DNA from: Clostridium neonatale
GTDB taxonomy: Bacteria > Bacillota > Clostridia > Clostridiales > Clostridiaceae
Assembly: GCF_001458595.1 (NCBI RefSeq)
Contig: NZ_LN890328.1
Coordinates: 2,729,288-2,793,287 of the forward strand
Length of the DNA: 64,000 bases
Direction: 5' to 3'
Numbering within the stretch: position 1 is the first letter of the stretch; the number at the start of each line of letters is the position of its first letter. The position numbers and the translations under genes are program-made. A model generated the notes under the pieces. That model was given only the letters and a program-made list of their open reading frames with translations. It was not told the origin of the DNA and made no database searches. Positions 55,933-64,000 of this stretch are shown piece by piece.

Positions 55933-55963
55933 AGAAAGATCAATATATGTTATTGATCTTTCT
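55933..55963 (-). terminator. Rho-independent terminator of the SLH/YcdB-domain protein gene
   Basis: AGAAAGATCAATA and TATTGATCTTTCT are exact complements around five bases; on the minus strand TTTTTT follows. It lies just after the stop at 55970. Confidence 0.85.
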
Positions 55964-55969
55964 CCATTA

Positions 55970-58024
55970 TTACTTTTCAATTTTTAACAAATTATAAATA
56001 ACTTGTGCTGTTTGCCCATTAGTCATATTACCTTTTTCATTAAAGTTTCCATTACTATCGCCTTTTATAATATCTAATCCATAACATATTGCTGCATATC
56101 CCTTGTAATCATTACTTACATTATCTTTGAAAGGATTTACAAATATCTGTGAATTCTTAGCTATTGGCTCATAATTTAAGTATCTTACAACGTATTTTGC
56201 AACTTCACCATTAGTCAAAATATGATCAGGGGATTTTTCTTCAGATTTAATTATTTTATTTCCTATAAGCATCTCATACAATTCATCTTCATCATAATAA
56301 CTCATATCTGGTGTATATAAATATTTAAAGAAGTTTGCTTGAGTAATATAACTGTCTGGATTGAATTTATCACCTTCAAGATAATATCCATTATTTAATA
56401 GTTCTTTTATTACATTTTCATAAGCATGTCCTGTTATATCTGTATATGTTGGCAGATTATTTTCTTTATACTTCTTTCCATCATAACCTATACGTACTCC
56501 TGTCATTGGATCTAAAAGATATTGTTCTTGTAAATTGCTAAAATTATAGATTAATGATACTTTATCTTTATCAATTTTTTCATATTGAAGGTCAAATCCA
56601 ATATCATCACTTATCTTATCAAACACTATATCTTTTGATATTACATTATTAAGACTTGGAAAAGTTATATTTGTAAACCATTGATTTTCATAATTTATTA
56701 TTTTTCCTGTAGTTTTATCTATTGATATAGATAGATAATTATTTGTATATTCATATCCGTTCACCATACGAACATATTTAAATGTATAATAATTACCTTC
56801 AGCATTTTCTTCTTCTGGAATATATTTTACTTTTTTATACTTTTCAGCAGCTACCTTCTTCAAAAAACTATCACATTTATTTTTAGCCTCTGAATAAGAG
56901 ATGTTATTTTTTACTTCTTCATTGTTATCATAAAAATAAAAGGAAAGTAATTCTCCTGTCTTAGCATCCAGGCTTCCATTTCCATTTTCAAAAGAAATAT
57001 TCCAGATATATTTATTATCAACGTAATCACTCTTTTCCAATGATGCGTTGTTTACTTTATCATTGGTTTTTAATGAATCAAAATTGTCTTTAATAACTTT
57101 CTCAGCATTTTCTTTAGATATTAATTGTGCTGTCTTTTGAATTTCATTGATTTCCTCTTTAGTTAAAGTACTTTCCTTACCATCTGAAACTGCAGCATCT
57201 TCTGTCATTAATTTAGATGAATTATTTAAGCCTCTATTTAAAATATTATCTGAATAAATATTTACTACTTCTGATGTCTTGGCATCAATCCCTTGAAGTT
57301 TATCTTGTTTTATTGAGTAAGCTGGAAAAACATTCAACTTTTTATTTTTATAATCATATCTAGAATAATACTTTAAATCTATTCCTATTTTCTCTAAATA
57401 AGCTTTCTTAGCTGCTTCTTTATTTATTATTGAATCTTTAGATGAAAATATATAATCTTTAACATCGTTGTTATTTCTTATAAGCGATGTTACTTCCCCA
57501 TTATATTTATTTATACTTAAATCAATAGTATTAAATGAAACTGGAATATTATTTACAAATTGACCAAATTTAAACTCATAATCACTACTTTGAGACAAAT
57601 TTGATCTATCATCAATAATTTTTATTGAACCTTCTTTAAACTTTACTGACTTTTGCATGAATTTTTCCGCAATAGCTTTTGCGTCTTCTTTTGATATCTT
57701 AGCTAGTCCACTTGAATCATTATTAGAATCAAATTTATGATATTCAAGTATATTCCCATTATCATCAACTTGTATCGATATACTTTCTCCATCTTTGTTA
57801 GACCAATCTAAAGTATAAGCTCCACTAGACTCATTTTCTTCTGTATTTTCATTATAATAATAAGAAAAATCTGAATATTCCTCTGGAATAGTTATAATGT
57901 TTTTTGCACTAACAATTGCTTTTTCGAGATTACTTCCATCATTTTCTGATGCAAATGCGACTACAGAAGTAGATATTGTTATACACATTGCTAATATAAG
58001 ACTTAATAATTGTTTTCTTTTCAA
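55970..58024 (-). CDS. Exported protein with YcdB/PepSY-like repeats and C-terminal SLH domains
   Basis: A 684-residue secreted protein: signal peptide (RKQLLSLILAMCITISTSVV then AFA/SEN), a long region of repeated PepSY/YcdB-like alpha+beta units (AKISKEDAKAIAEKFMQK; LISKENAEKVIKDNFDSLK; ISYSEAKNKCDSFLKKVA), and three SLH-type segments at the C terminus (about 520-684; YITQANFFKYLY, LTNGEVAKYVVRYLN, NMTNGQTAQVIYNLL), which attach it to the cell wall. PepSY units often inhibit proteases, but a role here is not known. Monocistronic with a strong terminator. Confidence 0.8.
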   Translation of the reverse strand: MKRKQLLSLILAMCITISTSVVAFASENDGSNLEKAIVSAKNIITIPEEYSDFSYYYNENTEENESSGAYTLDWSNKDGESISIQVDDNGNILEYHKFDSNNDSSGLAKISKEDAKAIAEKFMQKSVKFKEGSIKIIDDRSNLSQSSDYEFKFGQFVNNIPVSFNTIDLSINKYNGEVTSLIRNNNDVKDYIFSSKDSIINKEAAKKAYLEKIGIDLKYYSRYDYKNKKLNVFPAYSIKQDKLQGIDAKTSEVVNIYSDNILNRGLNNSSKLMTEDAAVSDGKESTLTKEEINEIQKTAQLISKENAEKVIKDNFDSLKTNDKVNNASLEKSDYVDNKYIWNISFENGNGSLDAKTGELLSFYFYDNNEEVKNNISYSEAKNKCDSFLKKVAAEKYKKVKYIPEEENAEGNYYTFKYVRMVNGYEYTNNYLSISIDKTTGKIINYENQWFTNITFPSLNNVISKDIVFDKISDDIGFDLQYEKIDKDKVSLIYNFSNLQEQYLLDPMTGVRIGYDGKKYKENNLPTYTDITGHAYENVIKELLNNGYYLEGDKFNPDSYITQANFFKYLYTPDMSYYDEDELYEMLIGNKIIKSEEKSPDHILTNGEVAKYVVRYLNYEPIAKNSQIFVNPFKDNVSNDYKGYAAICYGLDIIKGDSNGNFNEKGNMTNGQTAQVIYNLLKIEK

Positions 58025-58076
58025 TATAAAAACCGCCTTTCAAAAATTGATAGATATGATCTAATAAAAAAATAAC

Positions 58077-58113
58077 CATGGTAATATTTATTATTTAAGA
58101 ATATATTACCATG
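58077..58113. terminator. Hairpin between the MATE and SLH-protein genes
   Basis: CATGGTAATAT and ATATTACCATG are exact complements around a 15-base loop, about 120 bases after the MATE stop. Termination is plausible but the loop is A/T rich and no T-run is evident. Confidence 0.4.
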
Positions 58114-58232
58114 ATATTGTATAAAAGGCACATCTTATATATTTCTTTAAGATTAATTTAATATTAGATCAATAGAAATAAAATAATTTGTTGCTATTGA
58201 CATCAATCTAATTTCTATTCATATTCTAAATA

Positions 58233-59570
58233 TTATAATAATTTTTCATATTTTCTAAAAAGTATTAATGATACTATTGATGCAGCTATCTCAGAAATAG
58301 GGAATGAAACCCACACCCCATTTACACCTAAAACTCTTGATAATATTAGCGCTAATGGAACAATAATTATAAATTGACGTACTAAAGATATTATAAGAGA
58401 TAATTTCCCATCACCTAATGCTTCAAAAGTTCCAGATAATATAACACTACCTGAGGAAATAATAAATCCTATACTAATAATTCTTAGAGCTGTACTCCCC
58501 ATACTCATCATATTATCATGTGCATTGAACATCATTAAAACTTTTTCTGGGAAAAATACTGATATACATGTACCAATTATCATAATTATTGATGTTAGCA
58601 TAATACTTATTTTTATAGTATTTAGTACTCTATCCCTTTGTTTCGCACCATAATTATAGCTTATAATTGGGCGCATTCCTTGTATAAGTCCATTTGTAGG
58701 CATATATACGAAAGTTTGAAGCTTATAATATATCCCAAGTACTGCAACTGATACCTCTGATATGCTTGCAAGAATCCCATTTAAAACGCTAATTAATATT
58801 GATGGCATTGAAAGCATGATGGATGAAGGTAATCCTACAGCATAAAGCTTTCTCACAGTACTTTTATCAAATCTAAAATTTTTAAAGTTCATTTTTATAT
58901 CATAATTTTTCTTTCTAAATATAAAGATATATATTATAAATACAGTTATTTGTCCAGTTATGGTAGAAATAGCTGATCCTAAAACTCCAAGTGCTGGAAA
59001 ACCAAATTTTCCGAAAATCATTATCGGACAAAGAATTATATTTATAATGCATCCTAGTGCCTGCATCATCATTGGAATTATCATATTGCCTACTGCTTGA
59101 AACATTTTTTCCATAGAAAGCTGAAATAATAATCCAAATGAAAAACATATTACAACTGTTGCATATTGGTGGCCATATCTTAGTATTTCTTCATCATTAG
59201 TAAATATTCTTAAAAATGGATCTACCAAAAATAACCCTGCTACAACAAAAATCAATACATGAATTAATGTAAGTACCATTCCATGTGTTGCTGCTTTATT
59301 TACATCTTCATTGTTCATAGCCCCAAGGCTTCTAGCCATGCATGAATTTATTCCAACTCCAAAACCAATAGCTACAGCTGAAACTATATTCTGAAGTGGA
59401 AACACAAGTGAGACAGCTGTTAGTGCATTTTCACTTATTTGGGATACAAATATACTATCAACAATATTATACATAGACTGAATTAGCATAGATATCATAG
59501 TTGGTACAGACATAGAAATTAGTAGTGGAAATATAGGCTTTACTTTCATTGGATTTTCAATTTTATTCAT
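58233..59570 (-). CDS. MATE-family multidrug efflux transporter
   Basis: A 445-residue, 12-helix cation-coupled efflux pump. N-terminal SVPTMISMLIQSMYNIVDSI and the repeated half with QGMRPIISYNYGAKQRDRV are typical MATE (DinF/NorM) motifs. The start at 59570 (MNKIENPMKV) follows GGAGAGGAG; the frame extends 15 codons upstream without one. A terminator lies upstream, so it has its own promoter. Substrate unknown. Confidence 0.93.
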   Translation of the reverse strand: MNKIENPMKVKPIFPLLISMSVPTMISMLIQSMYNIVDSIFVSQISENALTAVSLVFPLQNIVSAVAIGFGVGINSCMARSLGAMNNEDVNKAATHGMVLTLIHVLIFVVAGLFLVDPFLRIFTNDEEILRYGHQYATVVICFSFGLLFQLSMEKMFQAVGNMIIPMMMQALGCIINIILCPIMIFGKFGFPALGVLGSAISTITGQITVFIIYIFIFRKKNYDIKMNFKNFRFDKSTVRKLYAVGLPSSIMLSMPSILISVLNGILASISEVSVAVLGIYYKLQTFVYMPTNGLIQGMRPIISYNYGAKQRDRVLNTIKISIMLTSIIMIIGTCISVFFPEKVLMMFNAHDNMMSMGSTALRIISIGFIISSGSVILSGTFEALGDGKLSLIISLVRQFIIIVPLALILSRVLGVNGVWVSFPISEIAASIVSLILFRKYEKLL

Positions 59571-59620
59571 TATAAGTCTCCTCTCCAAACTGCTATTATA
59601 TTTCTGAACAAACAAAAAAA

Positions 59621-59665
59621 GCTATAAATTCTTCTGTTTATATCAGAAACAGAAAAATTTATAGC
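59621..59665 (-). terminator. Rho-independent terminator of the chemoreceptor gene
   Basis: GCTATAAATT-TTCTGTTT pairs with AAACAGAAAAATTTATAGC (one mismatch), followed on the minus strand by TTTTTTTG. Confidence 0.85.
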
Positions 59666-59734
59666 CTTAGGCAGTCATTATTATTTTTTTATAGTATATC
59701 AAAACTATTTAAATTAATCAACTTTTTAGAAAAT

Positions 59735-61513
59735 CTAAATTATGAACTTATCCATCTCATTTTTTATTATATTTGAGTATTCTATTGATTCTCTTACATT
59801 AGATAATACTAATTCTGACTTATCATGAATATCTGTTGATTTTTGTGCAATATCTGTTGTGCCTTGTGCACCTTCACTTGCTGTTTTAGCAACTTCATCA
59901 ATTGCGGACAAAACATTATCTAGCGATGCAGTTAACTCTTCTGCAGTAGCGCTAAAATCAGTAATTAGACTCTCTACAAAAGTTGCATCATTTTCATATT
60001 CATTTGCTATTATTATAAATTTGTCATAATCTTTAGTTACATCTTCTTTAACAAAATTTAATAGCATATTAGAATTATCTGATAGTGAAGTTACAGCATC
60101 TGTAACTTCTTTAGTTACTATTTGAATATTTTCAACTGCCTCCTTAGATTGCTCTGCTAATTTTCTAATTTCTTCTGCTACAACCGAAAATCCCTTTCCT
60201 GCCTCGCCTGCTCTAGCGGCTTCTATAGCTGCATTTAATGCTAATAAATTTGTTTGCTCTGTTATACCTAAAATCACATCTGCTAATACTTTAATCTTAT
60301 CCACTACTTTTGCACTCTTAAGAGCTTCTTCTAATTTATACTGTATTTCATTACCTAATTTATCAGCTCTTGATTTAGATTCAGTTGCTTTTTTCTTTGT
60401 AGTCTTTGCACGTTTTGTTATCTCAATAGCCTGTGTTGCTCCTTCTTCTGATTTCTTTGCTATAGAAGCTGATGCTGCATTTATTTCATGTGTTGATGCA
60501 GACATCTCTTCTGATGATGCTGCACATTCTTCCATTCCTGCCGCTAGTTCTTCTGTTACTGCTGAGACACTTTCTATATCTTCATTTAATACACTAATAT
60601 TTTCACCTATCTTTTCTGCCATTGCATTATTTCCATTTGCAGCATTTTTAGCTTCATATATCAAATTTCTAATTGCACTATGCATATTTTCAAGGGATTT
60701 AGCTATTATTCCAAAATCATCTTTTCTATTTAAAAGCTTCTCTGGTATTTCTTCTTTAAAATTTCCAGTAGCCATGATTTCCAAGCTTTTAATTATAGAT
60801 TTAAATCCATTTAAAATCTCTTTACTTATTATGATGGTAAGCACAATTGATGCTAAAATAGCTACAACTACTATAATGAAAAATTTACTAATATTATCTG
60901 TTACTATGTCATTTAGTTCTTTTTTATTTTCATTCACACTTTTGTCTATATCATCTGTATAATTTCCTGTTCCTATAACCCATTTAAATGGTTCAAATGC
61001 TTGGCTATAAGATCTTTTAGGTGATGCTTTTGTTTCACCTTCCTTTGGAAAATAATAATCTGTATACCCTCCTCCATTCTTCCCATTTTTTATTATATCT
61101 GCAACCATCTTATATCCGTTAGCATCTTCAGTGTTAATTCTATTGGTTCCTTCTGTATCACTCCCTAAAAGAACAACGTTATCTCCCTCATATGTATCAA
61201 TCCAAAAGTATCCATTTTCACCATATCTCATTTCTCTAACTAAATCAGCCGCTAAAAGTTTTGCTTCATCTTCTGTGTATTCCCCATTTTGATAGTCCTT
61301 ATAAATTTCATTTATAACGCTAATAGCAGCACCGACTTGATTTTTAATTTCATCATCATAATCACTTCTCATAGCTTTTTCTAATGAATTCAAAGAGTCA
61401 GTACTTAATTTTCTTTCTTGATATATACCTACAATGGATGTTATAAGTATACCTACTACTAATAATGATGCCATTCCTATAATCTTTGTTTTGATTTTAA
61501 AATTTTGTAGCAT
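59735..61513 (-). CDS. Methyl-accepting chemotaxis protein with Cache sensor
   Basis: A 592-residue chemoreceptor: N-terminal helix (IIGMASLLVVGILITSIVGI), extracellular single-Cache-type domain (about 40-190; MRYGENGYFWIDTYEGDNV; FEPFKWVIGTGNYTDDID), second helix (about 208-230), HAMP, and the cytoplasmic signalling domain with the conserved tip VVAEEIRKLAEQSKEAVENI. Such Cache domains bind small organic acids. A cre-like site sits 27-40 bases before the start, so expression probably depends on carbon supply. Confidence 0.95.
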   Translation of the reverse strand: MLQNFKIKTKIIGMASLLVVGILITSIVGIYQERKLSTDSLNSLEKAMRSDYDDEIKNQVGAAISVINEIYKDYQNGEYTEDEAKLLAADLVREMRYGENGYFWIDTYEGDNVVLLGSDTEGTNRINTEDANGYKMVADIIKNGKNGGGYTDYYFPKEGETKASPKRSYSQAFEPFKWVIGTGNYTDDIDKSVNENKKELNDIVTDNISKFFIIVVVAILASIVLTIIISKEILNGFKSIIKSLEIMATGNFKEEIPEKLLNRKDDFGIIAKSLENMHSAIRNLIYEAKNAANGNNAMAEKIGENISVLNEDIESVSAVTEELAAGMEECAASSEEMSASTHEINAASASIAKKSEEGATQAIEITKRAKTTKKKATESKSRADKLGNEIQYKLEEALKSAKVVDKIKVLADVILGITEQTNLLALNAAIEAARAGEAGKGFSVVAEEIRKLAEQSKEAVENIQIVTKEVTDAVTSLSDNSNMLLNFVKEDVTKDYDKFIIIANEYENDATFVESLITDFSATAEELTASLDNVLSAIDEVAKTASEGAQGTTDIAQKSTDIHDKSELVLSNVRESIEYSNIIKNEMDKFII

Positions 61514-61539
61514 ATAATCTCCCCCTTAAAAAGCAATTT

Positions 61540-61553
61540 TGATAACGTTTTCT
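61540..61553. promoter_or_regulatory. cre-like CcpA site before the chemoreceptor gene
   Basis: TGATAACGTTTTCT matches TGWNANCGNTNWCA at 13 of 14 positions, and the reverse complement also scores well. It lies about 30 bases upstream of the ATG, overlapping the likely transcription start, where it would repress. Confidence 0.65.
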
Positions 61554-61743
61554 TGATTTTATTATATACTTTTTTATTATATATTTCAAATTTATTAAAT
61601 TTTGGTAAAATAACAATATAGGACCAATGCTTCATATTTACTTAATTCTACTTATTTTAATAATATTTTACAATATATTCTTTTAAAAAATATATTTGTT
61701 ATATAATACACCCAATTCCATACAAGATATTATTCTAAAATAA

Positions 61744-61791
61744 AAGATTGAGATTTACTGAATTTCTATATTCTTAGCAAACCTCAATCTT
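61744..61791 (-). terminator. Terminator of the chbG gene
   Basis: AAGATTGAGATTT pairs with AAACCTCAATCTT (12 of 13), and TTTTATTTT follows on the minus strand, about 60 bases after the stop. Confidence 0.75.
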
Positions 61792-61852
61792 ATATTAATT
61801 TTAATATTCTATTTTAACAAATTTCCTTCTCTTATTAAGCTAAATAATGTAT

Positions 61853-62590
61853 TTATATATTAGAATAATTTATTAATTTTATTTTATTATCTTTTATATA
61901 TTCTTTTATTTCTCTACTGGTTAATGTTGATAACTCTTTAGTTCTTTCTAGCAAATAAGAACTTGAATTTAATATTTTTTCATCTAAATATGCTGGATGA
62001 CACATTATCTCTAAAAATTCTGTATCTTTGTTCTTAATTAATAAATTTATAAAATTTTTATATTCTATATTTTCTTTACCATAAAACTCTTCTGTAAATA
62101 TCATTCCTTTATTTAATTTTTTTAGTTTCTCTATACTCTTATCATTTACTTTTCTTATTGGCAAGTTATATTTTTTTGAAAACTCCATAACTACTTCAAA
62201 TACCATAGGTTCCTTGTGTACATGATGATGGCTATCAATATGGGTTGGTTTTATTCCAAATGAAAGAAATTTTTCAAATTGAGCATTAAACTCTTTTCTT
62301 ATATCCTCAATTTTAGCTATCTTCATTATTAAACTATTACTTTTGAAATTCCCATTCTCATCTACTAAGGATTGTACATCTTTTGATAATGGCTTTCCTG
62401 CAGTTAATACAAAATGTATCCCTACTCCAAGATCATTATAATTCTTGGATAAGTTTGCAGCATATTCTGCATCTTCCATGTTACACATAAGAGTAGTTGA
62501 TTTAACAATACCATTTTTGTGTGCTTCTAATATTCCAAGTGTTACAGCTTTTGATATTCCGAAATCATCTGCATTTACTATTAATTTCAT
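61853..62590 (-). CDS. chbG: ChbG/YdjC-family carbohydrate deacetylase
   Basis: A 245-residue metal-dependent deacetylase: MKLIVNADDFGISKAVTLGI at the start contains the NADDFG metal motif, HIDSHHHVH the paired histidines, and MCHPAYLD the C-terminal conserved His. ChbG removes an acetyl group from chitobiose or its phosphate before hydrolysis. The start at 62590 follows GGAGG; the frame extends five codons upstream across that site. Two TAACGTTA palindromes precede it, so it may be under a separate LacI-type regulator. There is no chitobiose PTS beside it. Confidence 0.9.
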   Translation of the reverse strand: MKLIVNADDFGISKAVTLGILEAHKNGIVKSTTLMCNMEDAEYAANLSKNYNDLGVGIHFVLTAGKPLSKDVQSLVDENGNFKSNSLIMKIAKIEDIRKEFNAQFEKFLSFGIKPTHIDSHHHVHKEPMVFEVVMEFSKKYNLPIRKVNDKSIEKLKKLNKGMIFTEEFYGKENIEYKNFINLLIKNKDTEFLEIMCHPAYLDEKILNSSSYLLERTKELSTLTSREIKEYIKDNKIKLINYSNI

Positions 62591-62674
62591 TATACTATCC
62601 TCCATATGTCATACATCTAAAATAGACTTTTCATTAATAAATTAAAGCAACATCTTACTATATTGTAAAACAAC

Positions 62675-62707
62675 TGTAACGTTACACATTAATTTGCATA
62701 ACGTTAC
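62675..62707. promoter_or_regulatory. Two TAACGTTA palindromes before chbG, candidate operators
   Basis: TGTAACGTTACA (62675-62686) is a perfect 12-bp palindrome, and ATAACGTTAC (62698-62707) repeats its core TAACGTTA exactly 22 bases away (two helical turns). Central CG and symmetry suit a LacI-family repressor or CcpA relative. The binding protein is not encoded in the window. Confidence 0.55.
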
Positions 62708-62763
62708 TATACTTGTCCATAATAATATAATTATTATTTTCTTTAATAATTATTTAATATAGA

Positions 62764-63858
62764 CTATTCTACATAATCCTTTCCAATAGAATTAGCTGTT
62801 AAAATTGCTGCATATACATCCTTTGCAGATACATGAAATGGCATATTATGAATTGACTCTCCTTCTGCAGTAGCAGCTTTAGCAACTTCCATAATTTCTT
62901 CTTCTTTTATTTCTGTAATTCCAAGTTGTTTTAATGTTACTGGAAGTCCCACTCTACAACAGAAATCTATAACCTCTGCAATTTCTTCTTCAGGTGCATC
63001 TTCTAGTACAAGTTGTACTAATGTGCCAAATGCAACTTTTTCTCCATGATACATATGGTGACACTGTGGAAGAACTGTAAATCCATTATGAATTGCATGT
63101 GCTCCTGCAAGTCCACCACTTTCAAATCCAATTCCACTTAATAATGTATTAGCTTCTATTACTTTTTCTACTGCCTTTGTGCATACATTATTTTCTACAG
63201 CTTTAATAGCCAGCTCACCTTCTGTTATTAAAGTATCATAGCAAAGTTCTGCTAGTGCCATAGCTGCAAGAGTTGGTGTTCCAAATGCACAAGTTTGAGA
63301 ACCTGATGCATTGCAAGCTCTTGCTTCAAAATATGTTGCAAGTGCATCTCCCATACCAGATGCCAGAAGTCTTGTTGGTGCTTGTGCAATAATATCAGTA
63401 TCTACTAATACTAGATTTGGATTTTGCTTTAAGAATAAATATTTTTCAAACACACCATCCTCTGTATAAATAACTGATAAAGCACTACAAGGAGCATCAG
63501 TTGATGCTATTGTCGGAACTATAACAACCGGCATATTCTTACAATAACCTACACTTTTTGTAGTGTCTAGAATCTTTCCACCTCCAACACCAATTATAAC
63601 GTCTATATTATTATTGTTGCATATCTCCATTATACGGTTAATCTCTGTAGTACAACATTCACCGTTAAACTTTTCATATATTATACTGCATTCGTTTTCA
63701 GAAAAGCTTTTATCAATTGTATCTTTTACTCTCTTGAATCCTCCTTCTGTTAAAAGACATAATGCGTTCTTTCCTAATTCTGAAACATACTTTGATAAAT
63801 TTGCAAGCTCTCCACTTGCTTGTACATATTTATTTGGTGCAATAATTATTTTAGCCAT
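62764..63858 (-). CDS. gldA: Glycerol dehydrogenase (iron/zinc, NAD-dependent)
   Basis: A 364-residue GldA: GVGGGKILDTTKSVG is the NAD pyrophosphate-binding loop, VPTIASTDAPCSALSVIYT is typical of the family, ASGMGDALATYFEA has the metal Asp, AGAHAIHNG and MYHGEKVAFG the two metal His. It oxidises glycerol to dihydroxyacetone in the cytoplasm. AGGAGGAATAGGT precedes the ATG. It is transcribed alone, followed by the operator-bearing gap and chbG. No dihydroxyacetone kinase is in view. Confidence 0.95.
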   Translation of the reverse strand: MAKIIIAPNKYVQASGELANLSKYVSELGKNALCLLTEGGFKRVKDTIDKSFSENECSIIYEKFNGECCTTEINRIMEICNNNNIDVIIGVGGGKILDTTKSVGYCKNMPVVIVPTIASTDAPCSALSVIYTEDGVFEKYLFLKQNPNLVLVDTDIIAQAPTRLLASGMGDALATYFEARACNASGSQTCAFGTPTLAAMALAELCYDTLITEGELAIKAVENNVCTKAVEKVIEANTLLSGIGFESGGLAGAHAIHNGFTVLPQCHHMYHGEKVAFGTLVQLVLEDAPEEEIAEVIDFCCRVGLPVTLKQLGITEIKEEEIMEVAKAATAEGESIHNMPFHVSAKDVYAAILTANSIGKDYVE

Positions 63859-64000
63859 ACCTATTCCTCCTTAATAAATATTTTATCTCTCAACTTTATT
63901 GTAACTAATACAAATTTAATATCAAGTTAAAATTTGAATTTTCTGAATATTTTATTTAAATGCATTCTTTAACGGTATTTTGGCTGAATTTCTACAATAT

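Noticed and set aside
1..64000. CRISPR array, tRNA, rRNA or prophage
   Set aside because: No regularly spaced repeats, cloverleaf/CCA patterns, rRNA-like GC-rich blocks or phage structural genes were seen.

Overview
The window is AT-rich, uses strong AGGAGG-type ribosome binding sites and carries dense sugar-PTS, glycoside hydrolase, RpiR and ROK genes with many perfect-stem terminators. This points to a solventogenic/saccharolytic Clostridium sensu stricto chromosome (C. beijerinckii / C. butyricum / C. saccharobutylicum-like); species is an inference. All intact genes lie on the minus strand except a DUF4405 membrane protein (about 32.1-32.9 kb) and cstA (51.2-53.0 kb). No rRNA, tRNA or CRISPR array was seen. 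|| Layout: (1) 0-4.8 kb: beta-glucoside/cellobiose PTS operon (ROK kinase, GH1 phospho-beta-glucosidase, EIIB, EIIC, EIIA), followed by the start of a LacI-family regulator cut by the window edge; a shared operator-like palindrome lies at both ends. (2) 4.8-6.6 kb: a decayed island with an IS3-type transposase remnant and a broken GxGYxYP-type gene. (3) 6.6-16.4 kb: GH3, GH125, GH38, a cellobiose-type EIIC and two RpiR regulators, i.e. a mannoside/beta-glucoside locus. (4) 16.6-22.1 kb: second beta-glucoside module (EIIC, GH1, RDD membrane protein, ROK, RpiR). (5) 22.2-30 kb: a Cache-domain pseudogene, then the five-gene ccsABZHI-type operon for synthesis and probable O-acetylation of cellulose. 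(6) 30.3-34.6 kb: cardiolipin synthase, DUF4405 protein with a tiny leader ORF, HAD phosphatase, YesL-like protein. (7) 34.7-43.5 kb: GH36 alpha-galactosidase with a sugar ABC importer (no ATPase) and a YesM/YesN-type two-component system. (8) 43.8-48.8 kb: duplicated fragment of an AEC transporter, glyoxalase I/metallo-hydrolase pair, the intact AEC transporter, Ogt methyltransferase, and an ECF sigma/DUF4179 anti-sigma pair. (9) 49-53 kb: LytS/LytTR-type two-component system divergent from a CstA-family carrier. (10) 53-64 kb: compatible-solute ABC importer with fused permease-binding protein, an exported YcdB/SLH protein, MATE efflux pump, Cache chemoreceptor, ChbG-type deacetylase and glycerol dehydrogenase. 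|| How the parts work together: most of the window is a carbohydrate-acquisition archipelago. Each module pairs an importer with cytoplasmic hydrolases and its own regulator, and cre-like CcpA sites occur before several operons. Only one EIIA/EIIB pair serves three EIIC genes, so the modules may be linked at the phosphotransfer level. Intergenic hairpins separate nearly all transcription units. No wholly new multi-gene system is proven; the best candidates for closer study are the cellulose-acetylation operon, the dispersed GTGCGAC inverted-repeat family, the LacI-type operator set, the leader ORF before the DUF4405 gene, and the paired TAACGTTA operators before chbG.
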